From assembly GCF_016086655.4 (NCBI RefSeq), contig NC_052135.2:12304363-12368362 (forward strand): DNA of 64,000 nt. Reading direction: 5' to 3'. The notes beneath the pieces were generated by a model, which saw only the letters and a program-made list of their open reading frames with translations, was not told the origin of the DNA and searched no databases. The stretch's first letter is position 1. The number at the start of each line of letters is the position of its first letter. Position numbers and translations under genes: made by a program. The DNA is from Lepeophtheirus salmonis (Eukaryota; Arthropoda; Copepoda; Siphonostomatoida; Caligidae). Shown piece after piece: positions 22,244 through 34,949 of the stretch.

Positions 22244-23931
22244 GAAAATAAGAGCTCGTTATAGGAAATTATGTACTTAATTCATCAAATGAGACAGTAT
22301 TAAGGGGAAAAGGTTTGGGATCTTAGGACTTGGTATTTATGTGCAATGTACATGGGTTTTTTAATTTCTTTGGAAAATGCACACGCACGAAATATCAGGA
22401 TTACAATTTTCAAATTTTGGTATCATAGTAAATTTGGAAATATGATATGTTAACTAATAAATACTGCGAAATTTTACTAATTCCTTTAATATTTTAAGCT
22501 AAAAAAATTGTATTCAAGCTTGTCATTCCTAAATCATCCTAAATTAATTCGTTTCTTCTACATACATTAGAGGGTCATGTTATCATTTAATTATCCTTTC
22601 TTTGTTTGATATAAGTATTGCGCGTTGAGCATCATTTGATCAGTGCATTTACTTAATCTTTAATCTCTTTAAATGAATATTCAATCATATTTATTTACAT
22701 TCTTTTTTAAATGAAGATTATTTTATATAAAATGATTAAATATTATGTTATGTAAGGGTACAAGACTTGTTGATATTTTCGTGTCAAGTGTTGATATGAT
22801 GTCATATGGTATCTGATGAATCGATACTTAATGATTAATGACGTATTCAATTATATTGTTTTTCTGAGAAAAGGGATTGCTATTAAATATGATACTATAA
22901 GGTTCTCATATGATGAAGGCTTAATTGATTTTAAGGGTGGGGGGGGGGGTGTATTGGTTATTCTTCTGGAAGATTTATATCTATTTTCCTTCTGTATTGG
23001 GCTAAAATGTGTCTGCATAAATATATTTTTCTCTATCTCTCTCATGGACAAATCGATGGATGTCGATATCAATAATTGATTGTATACATACAGACGTATA
23101 TACATAAACACACCTAAAAGGTTTTAGTAATATATTGGTTCTATTGGGGAAAATAAGAAGTAAATAACCCTCACTCCCTCCCCCCTCTCAATATCGACTT
23201 CTTTTTCTTCTTCTTCTAATATCGATTCTTAGAAAGAGATGTTCCTCCAATTCCTCACCTCACGCCTCCATACACATTTTTAGTGGATTGTGTGGGCATT
23301 CTTTTTTGTTGGACATGTAAAATGTTTCTGGTTATTCTGACTTTCATCCTATTAATCTTATGTAAGCATAGGGGAATTATTTACACTATGAATAATTTAA
23401 CTCTCTATCTGGGAGTGATTGTACCTAAAGAAGTATTGAGTTATTAATTCTAAACATTTTATATTATTTAAGTTTTGGCATTATTTCCAAGAAATAACGC
23501 AAATTAAAACAAATTAAATCTCTAGAATATTGATTTTATTCTCTTTGTTATAATTGAAAACATAAAACTCTACAAATTCATTATACGTTTAATTTATGTG
23601 TAATATATAGAAACAAATTCTACGAATATATATTTTTTCCTAATATAGGGATTATATTTATAATAAGTATAATTTCAAATTCTTAGCATTTTCTAGCGTG
23701 AGAGGTTTTTTTGTAGTTGTCAATCTGAAGAATTATATTATTTTCTATAGCTGTAAAAATTATGCGTTCATTCTTGAGGTGATAACATCCATGTATGAAG
23801 ACGGAGCATAATACTGAGGATTTCTTAAAAAGAGTTGTAGATGTAATTCCTTTTTGGAATCAAATTTGAATTGAAGATTGATATCGGAGTAATTCTTCCT
23901 TATAGTCTAGTTAAATATGGAGTGGGCTGAG
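22244..23931. other. AT-rich non-coding stretch
   Basis: No supported gene. A run of ten G at 22940-22949 lies in an opposing pair of chance open frames (22816-23079 plus, 22851-23111 minus). Confidence 0.4.
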
Positions 23932-24690
23932 TGGGGGCGTTCGCAAGATTTTTTTTTTAGAAAAAAACTAAATTATTTGGAAAATATATTTCAAAAGTTA
24001 AATTTCAAATATTATTTTCATTTGAAGTTTTTTTCAAAAATCAATAACTATCCACAAAAAATTATTTCTTTTCTTAAATATTTGAAAAATCCACAGCTAT
24101 GAATAGAAAATTAAATTTTTTGGAAAAAAATTTAAAAGATTCACAGCAGTTCAGAAAAATTTAAAAAATTAAATTTTATTGAATTTATTTTCAGAAATTC
24201 AAAGCTTATCACAGAAAATTAAATTTTTTTGTAATAAAATTTTAAGTATAAGTAATTTTTTTTTTAAATTACAAAAATTAACAGCTATTCATTAAAAAAT
24301 CATACATTTAACATCTATTGCTATTCTCAAAAATGACATATTGAATATTAATTTCTTTTTTTTTTTTAAATCCATAGCTACGAACGGAAAATTAATTTAT
24401 TTAGGAAAAAGTTCAAAAATCCACATATTATGGAAAAAAATTCTAAAAATCCATAGCTATTGACAGAAAATTAATTTTTTTTTTTAAATTTTTTTCAAAA
24501 ATCCACAGCTTTTCGCGAAAAAGTTTCAAAATCCATAGTTTTTCTAAAAAAAAAAATCAAAAATGAAATTTTAAATATCGAATGTTTTGGAAAAAAAAAA
24601 TCAAAATTTGATTTTCCAGAAAAAAGGACAAATTCCTTAATTTGGGTGGGGGCTACAGCCTCTCCAGCCTACCCCATGCGAACACCCTAG
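23932..24690. mobile_element. hAT-3 family element with AT-rich repeat module
   Basis: The left end TGGGGGCGTTCGCA and the right end, reverse-complemented, CTAGGGTGTTCGCATGGGG, form imperfect TIRs; TGAGTG lies outside both ends as a possible remnant of the target duplication. The interior consists of about ten degenerate units of the type AAAATCCACAGCTATTCACA plus AAAATTAATTTTTT. Near the right end is the family hallmark TTAATTTGGGTGGGGGCTAC, followed by GCCTCTCCAGCCTACCCC. It is non-coding; the 61-codon frame at 23917-24102 is chance. Confidence 0.7.
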
Positions 24691-26519
24691 ATGAGTGTTT
24701 ATTTCCTCCTCTCGCTCTTATTTATTGTAGCTAACCTAATGAAACGCATGACATCTAGGCCGATCTCTTTCAAAACATTCTTCAAATTGTCTAGATTACT
24801 TTTGGGATTTTTTTACAATCCGAAAGTGCTTCGAATTGATCAAACTCACTGTATAAAGGAATGACTTGCACAATCTATAATTGAACAGTCTATTTGTGGG
24901 TGAGTTTACCTAGGTTTATCCCAATGGGTAATATAATACACTCAATTTATAGAGTTGAAATTGATTTCTTTCAGGAGAGTAGTGCTCCAAAATTGAATGC
25001 TCTCTTCCAACTAAAAAGTACATGAAGCACGAAATGACTCCATTGAGACTTATTCCTCCTTTGTTCAAAAAAATATAAATAAATAAATATTCAACTTCCT
25101 ACGCCTAAGTATGTAAATATATAGAGTCATAAAAAATATAAACACAAGTAATGTTTTATTAGAAACCTAGAAAAAAATAGGGAGTTCCTCCATTTTAATA
25201 ACATTTCCACCAACCTATTTCAAAAATAGAAAGGTAAAAAGTCCAAATTGAACGTGATTTACTCAATCAAGTCATTTTTACTATCTATTATATCATTTCT
25301 TTAATATTTAACAACAAGACCCCTCTTAGTAATATACCTTACTCTTGATTTGTTTGCCTGCTGTCGATTTCCTTTATCTTCCCTCAAATAATTGGTATAG
25401 TATGTATAACATGGTTGGAGAACTGACCCCGGTGTCACTGCCAAAAGTGTGAAAAAAATATTTAAGGCCGAAAATAAGCAGAAATATAAGTATTTTATAG
25501 TGTAAAAGTATCTATAAATTATGATCTTGTAAGTTTTAATCTTGTATTTCGTGATATTTAGCATAGAAGTTTGAATTTGTGTCCAATTTCGCCCAAAAAT
25601 GACTGTTTTTGTGACAAAAATTTTGAAATCCCAATTTTGTAGACCTATAGAATCTACAGTGTATATTTAAAATACCATTATATATGTTAAAATAACAGAT
25701 CGTAACCAGGACTTTAAAATAAAACGATTTAATCAGTTTTTTCTTCTATGACTTCTGTGCAATGACCATTTAAAAAATATGTCTCAATATGTCTAATTTA
25801 TACTATTTCTTGTACAGGAACATTTAAAAAAATAAAAATATTATCCCTACTCTCTAATTTTTTTCACGTTTGAAAAAAATACCGTTCGTCATTAAAATGA
25901 ACGGCACATAAAAACGTTTGGACCTATATACTTGAAAACTTAATCGTTTTTACCTGAAATAATATTCTTTAGTCTGATGTGTTTAATTTTCTCTTAGCAG
26001 CTGTAATTTTTAGGAAAATTTTGCATAACGAGAGGCCGTGACAAAAATAAGGAATGAGCATATTCGTGAAAAATTAATCGATTATGCACAGGGCATACTA
26101 CTGTAAGAAAATGATACTCAATTTGAGTCAAAATTTTCAGTATACTCAATATTTCAGATTTTTTCCAACTCCAAAAATAAAAGGAAAAAAAGATTCAAAA
26201 GCTATTTATTGTCAACCAATTATTTATATAACAGTAGGGAATAGTTGAGAGTCTCACAAAAGCTAATTCGTCTGGAAACAAATCAATTTATATTCAGAAC
26301 CTAATAAGTAGACAAAGGTAGTTTGAAAGTCTTCAGCTGATTTAGGAGTACAGTCTACACAGTTTGAGCAATGTGAATAATTCCCAACAATGATTTGTAT
26401 AATAATTCCATAGTTGAGAAGAATTGGCTAACTTTGGGCCTTTACTTTGTATGAGAAAAGGTTGCGAAATATATAAAAGTACCGATGAGTTTTCATGATT
26501 GGAAGACTTGCTGAGCTCG
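24691..26519. other. Non-coding stretch with an R1 fragment
   Basis: At 24700-24800 a piece of repeat R1 occurs (CTAACCTAATGAAACGCATG, then AAACATTCTTCAAATTGTCT). The rest is AT-rich and contains nothing recognised. Confidence 0.45.
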
Positions 26520-27135
26520 AATTGAATCTTATTAAGGCGTGAACATCCCTATTGCTAAATATAGAATATGGCTCTGTATTTGCTTCCTACCCGAATTATT
26601 GGTATCCCTCGATCCTCTCTTAGGGAGAAGGTCTCTGCCCATTGCATAGACAAATGGCAGACACTTTGGTCGAACTTTGAGCCGTGTAATGCTACCCAGA
26701 CTTAGAATAGGGAGGTTGAAGCAACTCTTGAATTTTTCGAAAGAAAAATTGAACTCCTTGGTTCAGTTGACCAATGGGTATTACCTCCTACGCCGAGACC
26801 ATTACTTTATGCACCATGAAGTTAGCCCACTATGTCGTGGGTGTGGGTTAAAAGATGAAGAACCACTTCATCTGACTTATGAATGTCCTAAATATATAAT
26901 TGAGCTGATGTTTTCTAGGACATTCCGTCTTCAGCTTCTCCAGTTTTTTAATTAATTCGGATGTCAGGTGCTGGCTAAATATTGCACCATCCCTAAAACA
27001 CGTTCAGGACAGACTGTACATAGTAGGATACCTAACCAGCAAACGATTGCGATGGAACCACAAGTTCAAGTTATTTTTACATATGCCCGTACTGATTGTA
27101 CGTTTTTACATGATGTGGAGCTATAAATGTTTTAA
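26520..27135 (+). pseudogene. LINE (non-LTR retrotransposon) C-terminal relic
   Basis: The stretch encodes the C-terminal end of a Jockey/R1-type pol protein in shifting frames. After SLREKVSAHCIDKWQTLWSN (about 26610-26675) the frame at 26677-26955 reads LRIGRLKQLLNFSKEKLNSL and then a zinc-knuckle-like motif, PLCRGCGLKDEEPLHLTYEC (26830-26889), with the Cys-x2-Cys, His and Cys in the order typical of these proteins. A second frame continues from about 26950 with RCWLNIAPSLKHVQDRLYIV to a stop near 27126. AATAAATAAAT repeats follow at 27136. At least two frameshifts and internal stops make it dead, and the RT and endonuclease domains are absent. Confidence 0.75.
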
Positions 27136-27588
27136 ATAAATAAATACTAAATAAAGAATTGGTACAATGACGAGAAAGGCTTTACTTTGAGTTTTTTTTT
27201 TTTTTTTTTGACTCTCTTATCGGAGGAAGGTATAATAGACACAATGGGGATCTTAGCATATTAATTTTGGCTATTTTAATTGTTTACTAAAATATGTTTT
27301 AAGTTCAACAAAGAAAAATAACTACAGTATGTAAAGTTTCATACTACTTGTGGGATATGGAATTTGTACATATTTTTCAATATAACAGTTAAATTCATTA
27401 ACGTAATGAAGAGTATCGAATACAATATTTTTGAAACTGATGTGACGTATTTCTATTTTAATATGCGGTCATAAATTAAGAGAGAGGGGTCATCATATGT
27501 AGTAACCTCTATAAAGCACCTAGTAGTAGAAGGTCGACCCTTATCATCATTTCTTGAGCTTTCACACACAATATTTATTTATAAATAT
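27136..27588. other. AT-rich non-coding stretch
   Basis: Contains a run of about 18 T (27192-27210) and no recognised gene. Confidence 0.4.
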
Positions 27589-28139
27589 TAGTGATGGGAC
27601 GATTTAAGAAAAATTGTGATGGAATTCTAGTAAAAACTCCTCATACTGATTGGTTAATATTTTAAATAATAGTTAAAAATCCACATCTTTCTAGGAAAAA
27701 AAAGTATATTTTTGGGCAAAGTATTTCTAAAATCCACAGCTGCTAAAATAAAATAACAATTAGAAAAAAAATTCAAATAAAAAAAAAAATTACAAAAAAA
27801 ATTCAAAAATCCCTTGCGGTTCTCGAAAAATTAATTTTTTTTGAGAAATTTTTTCCAAATGTATGTTTTCTTAGAGAAAGTTATATTTTTGGAGAAAAAT
27901 TTCAGAAAATATGTTTATTCACGGAAAATTAATTTTTTTGAAAAAAAAATTAGGAAAATTAAATTTCCAATTATTAAATATTTTCTAGTTATTTTTTTTC
28001 ATAATTTGGAAAAGTAAGAAAAAGTTATATAGATGTAATAAATAAGACTTGGTATCACAAATTAAACATTAGTTTTCCAATGCGGATTTCATAAAAAAAA
28101 CTCCCAATTTTCCTATTCCGATTAATCATCCCATCACTA
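27589..28139. mobile_element. hAT-2 family element with perfect 8-bp target duplication
   Basis: The ends TAGTGATGGGACGATTTAAG and, reverse-complemented, TAGTGATGGGATGATTAATC form the TIR. Both flanks are ATAAATAT (27581-27588 and 28140-28147), a perfect 8-bp duplication. The 551-bp body carries the AT-rich module (AAAATCCACAGCTGCTAAAA, TTGCGGTTCTCGAAAAATTA) and no coding frame. It is probably the youngest hAT-2 copy here. Confidence 0.85.
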
Positions 28140-28874
28140 ATAAATATACAAATTGCCTCAAAGTAAAATCGTGTAAGGCCACAAATATGCAACAAAAACA
28201 TTCCTAAGGACGTGACTCAATCATCATAATTAATTGCTTTTGAATAGTCTTTATTCATGAGGGTGATTTGAAATCCTTTAATTTAATTGAGTTAGTAACT
28301 CAAATTAAATATATTATAACCATGGTAATATCACAATAAACTCCCTATTGAGATATCTTCTTTATAAATCTTTTTATATTCTCTTTCTCTCTGTGCTTTC
28401 TTTTAATTCTAAAAATGATAATTTATTTCAATGCTTTGTTATTTCCCCGAATTTAATTAGATTTTTCATAATATTTTGTTTGTATACTCTGCATATAACT
28501 ATGATTACTAAATCCAGGATGGTTAATAAGCCCTATAGGCCATATTGGGCATATATATACATATCTATGTATTTAGGCCAAATATGTATGTTTATGAATC
28601 AGAAATAACATTTTTATCCCCTTATTTTATGCTCATTATTTTTTTTTGAGTTTGGAGGGGATTAACTTATATATTATAATAAAGTATGATTTATTTCTTT
28701 TCTATTCATAATTTCTGGAGTTGTGTGTTTTTTTCTCTTTGTTGCGTTTAGTTTTTTAATATAGCTGTAATGAAAGGCTGAATAATGCATTTTTACTCTT
28801 GTGTCGATTCAAGAAATTATCCACTCGACTAGAATAGTTCATTTCTCACTCGAACTCAAAGTGCAAGTTGATTT
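28140..28874. other. AT-rich non-coding stretch
   Basis: No gene was recognised; the 86-codon frame at 28348-28608 is Phe/Ile/Tyr-rich and unsupported. Confidence 0.4.
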
Positions 28875-29822
28875 TAAGGGTGTCAGTTGGTTCTAGGGAC
28901 TATAGTTCCCTCCCCCCGCCAAATATCCTAATTTCCAAAAGAATAAATTTTTCATATTTTTTTTCCAAAAAAAAAAAAAATTCTCTGAATAGCTAAGGGG
29001 TTTTGAAATTTCTTTCCAAAAATTATTTTTATTATTTTTTTTTTCTAATCATTTAATATTAATACTTTAAATTTTGTAAAAAATAAGTTTTTTTGTGAAC
29101 AGCTGAGGATTTTTGAGAATTTTATTTGAAATTTTTTACTTTTGAATTATTTAAAAAAAAATGTAATATTTAGGATTTTTTTTATTCAATGTTTAATTTT
29201 TTTGTTTCAATTTAATGTTTCAAAGTTTTTTTTTTTTTTCAATTTAATGTTTCAAATTTTTTTTTAATATTTTTAGCAAATATAAATTTTTTGGAAAAAA
29301 AAATTATTTTTTTTTTTTTTTGTAATTACATGATGATTTTTCAATTATTTTTTTGTGAATAGCTATAAATTTTTGAAAAAAAAAAATGAAAGAATGTAAT
29401 ATTTCAAATTTTTTTCCAAAAATTATTTTTATTATTTTTTTTTCTAATCATTTAATATTAATACCTTAAATTTTGAAAAAAATTAATTTTTTTTGTGAGC
29501 AGCTGAGGATTTTTGAAAATTTTAATTTTTAATATTTAAATATTTTTTTCTTAATTTCTTTTTTTTTTGGCAAATATAATTTTTTTAAAAGAAATTAATT
29601 TTTATGTAAGGAGCTGAGGATTTTTCAATTTTTTTTGCGAATAGTTGTGAAGTTTTGAAAAACAACCACTAAAGAATGTAATATTTGATACTTTTTTCCT
29701 AAAAAATTTATTTATGAATTTTTTTCAATAAATTAACTTTTGAATTTTTTGTGAACAGTTGTGGACTTTTGAATTTTTTTTTTTTCAAAGCTTTTTTAAA
29801 TACATTCCAGCAGACGCCCCTG
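28875..29822. mobile_element. hAT-3 family element, long copy with 400-bp internal duplication
   Basis: The left end TAAGGGTGTCAGTTGG aligns with the right end reverse-complemented, CAGGGGCGTCTGCTGG. The body is the AT-rich module in the orientation TGTGAACAGCTGAGGATTTT. Within it a segment of at least 110 bp starting CCAAAAATTATTTTTATTAT at 29016 recurs at 29416, exactly 400 bases later, so the copy contains a tandem higher-order duplication. No coding capacity. Confidence 0.65.
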
Positions 29823-30406
29823 GATTTGAATAAAACTCACAAAAACAGAGTTGTCTGTATTTTTTTTTTGAGTTGGTTTGATTTTTAATCACTCAACCAT
29901 AATAAATGATTATATTAATGTCTTAATAATATCTTTGTTTCAAAATCTTTACAATATCCTATATTCTAGTTCTTTATAATTCCTTAAGTATTAAGATCTG
30001 AGTTAATTTATTATGTTAAAATTCTGAATATTTGTCCCTTTTTTAAAATATAGAGCATGCTTATTTTAATAAATGATAATATGAATTGACAATATAAGAG
30101 GAACTGCCTAGAAACCCAAGCAAAAGGTTTTATCAATCATAGTTCCTCAAATGTGTGAATGTATTTTTATTTTATACTAATCGAGTTTAAAAATACATCT
30201 AAAAATCCGGATAAAAGTTGTTTTCAACATTCAAATACTTTTAAATTTTATGTGGACATGTGTGGTTGCTTCTTTTAATCCTTTTATTATTTATCATTAT
30301 TTATCAACTCGAGCCCAATCAATTTAATGACTCGACTCAAGTGGATATAACATTATCTATTTATGGTTATGTTCTGGAGTCCACCTAACATTTTTATAGT
30401 TATTAC
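29823..30406. other. AT-rich non-coding stretch
   Basis: Nothing recognised except the left target-site 8-mer GTTATTAC (30399-30406) of the next element. Confidence 0.4.
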
Positions 30407-31511
30407 TAGTGTTACGTCGGTACTTATTTATTCAAGCCTGTTTAGTCGGCGGACCGGTCCTTAACTGTCTATCTGTGGATTTTTTGAATGGTTTATTAAT
30501 CAAAATAAGATTCCGGGTGGTCCATTGAAATTTGAACATTTACTAGTTCCATAATTAATTAGAGTCGGATGATATAAATTAATTCATATTTCGATATATT
30601 AGAAGCATAAGCAATTAGTTACAAAAAAAAACAAATAAAAAAAAACCTGAGCTCTCTAGCTGACGTATAAGTCGAGAAAATGACAGTTGAATGTAATCGA
30701 CGAATTTTCATTCGTGCATTCCAAGCAGTTGGGCGTTTCCAGGACCACTGTCCACACCGTCAGCAAGTCCAAAACATTGGACTCCAACTTGAAGAGGAAG
30801 AAAAGCTATGTCAAAAAAGCCAAAGTGGACCCGGAGGGGTTAAAGAAAACAACCCAGGCCAATCTCCTCAAGTTCATGAGGGTCCATGTAAGAGATCTCG
30901 GGGTTTCACATCAAACTGCCCAGAGAGTACTCAAAAAGTGGTTGGAAAGGCCACTTTTGACACCAGCAACGAAAGAAAACCATAACTTCCGTTGCAAGAC
31001 TCTTTTTTTACACTTTTGGGCCACCTACAGCCCTGATGCCAACCCTCTCGACTAGACCTTTTGGGTATACGTCGAGTGAAAAGCCTGTTGTGTCGGTCAT
31101 TCAGACACAGATACCCTCAAAGCCATTGTTAGCTAGCACTGGGACGCCATGATAGACATCTGAAACAGGTACCAGGCCTTCCACCGCCATCTGGAGGATA
31201 TCATCGCCGCTAAGGGCAGCTACATTACTGATTAAGAAAGCTCAGACACTCATCTATTTATAGTACATACTACTTTTGTTGAAATTCTATTGTTATTTAA
31301 TAAATGATATCCTTATGAAGTTTAAAATTCAAAGTGTTTATATTTTTATTGACAACTCTGTGCATAAAAACTTTGCTAGTATTACTGTTTTCATTATGAT
31401 GCAAAATAATACGAACAAATTATATATTAACATAATTCTTTCAAAAAGGAAAAACTCATTCAGTTGGACTGGACCAGACCACGGACCAAAATAAGGACCG
31501 ATACAACACTA
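30407..31511. mobile_element. hAT-1 family element interrupted by a family B Tc1/mariner
   Basis: The outer ends are TAGTGTTACGTCGGTAC and, at the right, GGACCGATACAACACTA. Flanks GTTATTAC (30399-30406) and GTTATCAT (31512-31519) agree at 6 of 8 positions. GGACCGGTCC-type words occur on both arms (30471-30480 and 31467-31500). The two arms are separated by the complete family B copy at 30511-31362, so the hAT element is older. Confidence 0.75.
30511..31362 (+). mobile_element. Tc1/mariner family B element, copy 2 (core deleted), nested in hAT-1
   Basis: The element runs from TTCCGGGTGGTCCATTGAAA to CAAAGTGTTTATATTTTTAT plus CAACTCTGTG, lining up base for base with the copy at 8451-9291. The plus-strand frame opens at 30680 (MTVECNRRIF), shifts, and the 122-codon frame to 31055 reads KQLGVSRTTVHTVSKSKTLD (helix-turn-helix), then VRDLGVSHQTAQRVLKKWLE and NFRCKT. 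It then jumps to ATYSPDANPLD, which holds the third catalytic Asp. The catalytic core between them is deleted at the same place as in copy 1. After 31055 the frame continues with stops to about 31235. It cannot encode an active enzyme but keeps both TIRs. Confidence 0.85.
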
Positions 31512-31580
31512 GTTATCATTGCATTAGATGAAGTGAATAGTTATTATTTCCTTGGTTTACTATTTTATACATATTACATT

Positions 31581-31615
31581 CCCATAAAGGGTTATGAAAA
31601 TAACCCTTTATAGGG
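31581..31615. repeat. Short hairpin
   Basis: CCCATAAAGGGTTAT pairs with ATAACCCTTTATAGGG around a GAAA loop, with one bulged base. The role is unknown. Confidence 0.6.
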
Positions 31616-34600
31616 TTTATGTGAGAGTACTCCCCACTAAATATAAATGCCCTATAAATTAATCCCAAGACGTCAATTTGTATATGGAATAGGTACACCT
31701 ATAAAATATAAATTCGTTCTTGACCCATTTAATTTTGATTAAAGAACCTCTTGCTCTCTCTTTTCGTTTCATCTCTCTCTTTTTCTTCTTTTTAGAATTA
31801 AAAGTGGATTAAATGCTAATCTGAAGTTGTTGTTTTTCTATCAAAGTTTAAATGAGAAGATTTTTTTTCTTCCTTTGTTTTTCTTCCTATTCATTGAGAT
31901 ATACAATATATATATAGTATATACAAAATGTATTTTACATATATACAAAAGATTGAAAAAAAGATCGATGAAAAAAGTTTCATTTACTACATAGCTACAT
32001 ATCTAGGTTGACGAAATATGCTTTAAATTTGTGTGTTGTTTATTTGCAAGTATAATTTTAGAGATAGTGTTGAAATTTGATGCAGGTTTCGAGGGAGTTC
32101 TTTTTTATTATTGTATTAATTTAGGACCAGGATCACAGCCGGTTAGCCCGCACAATGCGTGATTGAATGGGAAGGTATTTTACTTATAGGGAATTGTGTT
32201 TATCTTTTTGTATGTGAGTTTAACTCTTTACTTAAAGATACTTTAAAAATGGATTTAGAATTGGTGTAGAGCATATTTTATATTAGTTGTCATTAAATTA
32301 TTTAATTTGACAATTTATGTGATAAGTATGAAAAAAGTATGTTTTATTAATTTTTTAAATGTAGATAGAAAGAGTTACCCAAATTGTCGTTCCATATTTA
32401 GACTTTAACTCACGACAAATATATCCCAAGTCAACAAAATTGTACATTTCAAAGATTTTTGAGAAGTAAAATTTCCAAAAAAAATTTAAAATTCCATAAT
32501 GAATTTTATGTATTACTTGACATGTTGATCATGAATCTGTAATTATCTTTTTGTTTCAAAACGGGTGTTCGAGAATTTTCGATTTAAAGTTTTTGAGTAT
32601 TTTTCACATTTTATAAGTTTGATCCAACTTTTGAGTATGGAAGAAATCAATCATTCACATAGAAGATACTTTTCTTTTTGCAAAACTTTATTTTAATGTC
32701 AAAGTTGTTAATAAATAAGTCTGAACGATCATAGTCTCAAATTACTATTATCCCAGATATTTCATATGCCTGAGAGACTAACTAAGATCAGTTTTGGATT
32801 TCCCCTCAGAGATAAATTCCTTTTTTGGCTTGAATTCATTTGTACAAAATGAATGTTTCCCTGTGTTATCATTCAATAGTTCTGGGGAGCTTCTAGTAAT
32901 CCGTGCTTTACCCGTAGCTATGGATTTCCAATCTGAATGAAAATCTAGAAAATGAAATTAAGTAAAAATATATCAAAAACTAATTGATCATATTTTAATT
33001 TTTTTTTTAAAGGGAAAATGTGTTCAAATCTACGTACTCAACCCGCTTGACCCCTTCTACTCTTTTATTTATTTGATTATGTGTACCTTCTCTTACTTTT
33101 ATCCTATCTTACATATGCTATTTCAATGTGTGAATCTCCAAAAGGATGTTCCCAGTCCTCGTGTCTGTCGAATATATTAGCCCTTTTGTTAAATCTCAAT
33201 CCAGCCTCCTTCTTTCTTCCCGACGTTCTTATCGAGTTGAGTAAAAAACACCACAAAAACACCAACTAATTTTATTTATGCATCGAATATTTAAATGCAG
33301 TGGAAGTAAGTACTTCAATTGTAGCTTTGTTTAAGGCTGTTCTTGTCATATCTTTTCTCCTTAGATAAAATGTAGTTATACGTACGTATATCCATCTTAT
33401 TACTTTTTAGAAAGCTAGGTATTGTCTCTAAATTTCATATCTCATCTTATACATGTGTATATACCCTCTACAATATAAATCATTTAATAAACTTAAATGA
33501 TTAACTGACGTGCATGAAAGGTATTTTAATTTAATTTTGCATTTATGAAAAAATGCAAAGAGATATGTTGGACAGTGTGGACATAGTTAAAGCTTTCAAC
33601 CAAGTAGGGAAACGTGGACCCACGTGATCAATAGTTTTATAATTAAACAATGAAGTCCAAGTCAAGTATCGACTCCAAGTTCCCATCTCTGACAATAATT
33701 GACCATTTCTTCTACTATCAGTTATTATAATTAATAGCAATCAATAAATAATGATTGAAATATTGAAAACTTATCTTCTCTTTGGTTGGTGTTCAAAGAA
33801 GGAAAAATCATAGATTAAAATAATTTTTTCTTTTCCCACAACAATTTTAGTGTGTGAGGCGTCAGTAAGAAAAATAACAGGGGTGACGTCATATGAAAAG
33901 CAACACCTTGCAAAAAAGTGATAAAACGCTGCAGCATTCTATCTCCACAGGATAATGGGGCCGTGTTTCCTTACTCGGTTTAAAGCTTTGGATATAGCTA
34001 AAGGGGATGGGAGGACAAGGGGGGGGAGGTTGGTTCAACAACACATGATAAAAAAAGATACATATAAAAACCTTTCTGAGCTTTTTTACAATCAATTTCA
34101 AAAAGTTTTCTCAAAAAGAACAAGTACAGAGGCAAATGAGAAATATGAACATGATTAAAGGATATTTTTCATTATTATTCTCAACTTTTTTTTATAGGAT
34201 GTAAAAATAAAAAGTATGCATATGTATTTTTTGTGCAAAAATGTTTTGGTAAAAAGAATGAACAAAAAATGCATTCCCAAAAATTATCTTCTTTATTTCT
34301 CCCCTATCAATGGATATATATTGAGTTTTTCTTTTTGTTATTACAAATAGTACTTCTACCATCATATTTTATGGGTGGTATACCATACAACCATTGTATG
34401 TAGAGCCACCACATCCCTAATTGAATCATTTTTTACATTATAGGTATGAAAAATGAATATTTACATATTTGTATATGTCTACCTATTTTCCCGATAATTA
34501 CAGTCTGGTTTTGTATATAACGATAGTGGTATATACCTATGTATACATATTTTAGCACATTGTTTCAACACTGGTATTATTGATTCCATGCTATAGCAAT

Positions 34601-34765
34601 GATTTTAGGTTTGGTTACTCAGACATAGACCAAAGTCATTTATAAGTTGAATTAACTGTGTTGATAATTAAACATTTGATTGATAGATTTTTATCCTTTT
34701 TTTTTTGTAGATCATAATGTATTTTATTTACAAAGTCAGTACATATACTCATAGCAATATATATG
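31616..34765. other. Long AT-rich stretch without recognised genes
   Basis: No exon or bounded element was identified in about 3.1 kb. Open frames at 33081-33269, 33543-33740, 33889-34101 and 33955-34158 overlap on opposite strands and have no family resemblance. A G-run (34018-34026) lies in the last pair. Confidence 0.4.
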
Positions 34766-34895
34766 AAGGTGGGTTACCACAATGATGCCCCTGGGTAAAT
34801 TTCTACGTTGAGAGCCTTTTTTTTCCTTTTTGATAATAATTACTAAAGGCTCGACGTAAGGATTTACCTATGACCTTCGTTGTGTGAACCTCCAT
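34766..34895. repeat. Foldback element (imperfect palindrome of about 130 bp)
   Basis: The left arm GGTGGGTTACCACAATGATG through TGGGTAAATTTCTACGTTGA mirrors the right arm, whose reverse complement reads GGAGGTTCACACAACGAAGG through TAGGTAAATCCTTACGTCGA. The arms are about 48 bp each with scattered mismatches, around a T-rich spacer. It looks like a small foldback MITE. Confidence 0.65.
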
Positions 34896-34949
34896 ATTTC
34901 TTTTATTTTGAAAATTCTAGCGTATCAGGAGTACTATACTTAGTAGTAC

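Noticed and set aside
33889..34158. Opposing open frames around a G-run
   Set aside because: Pro-rich and Gly-rich stretches come from the G-run; neither strand shows family similarity.
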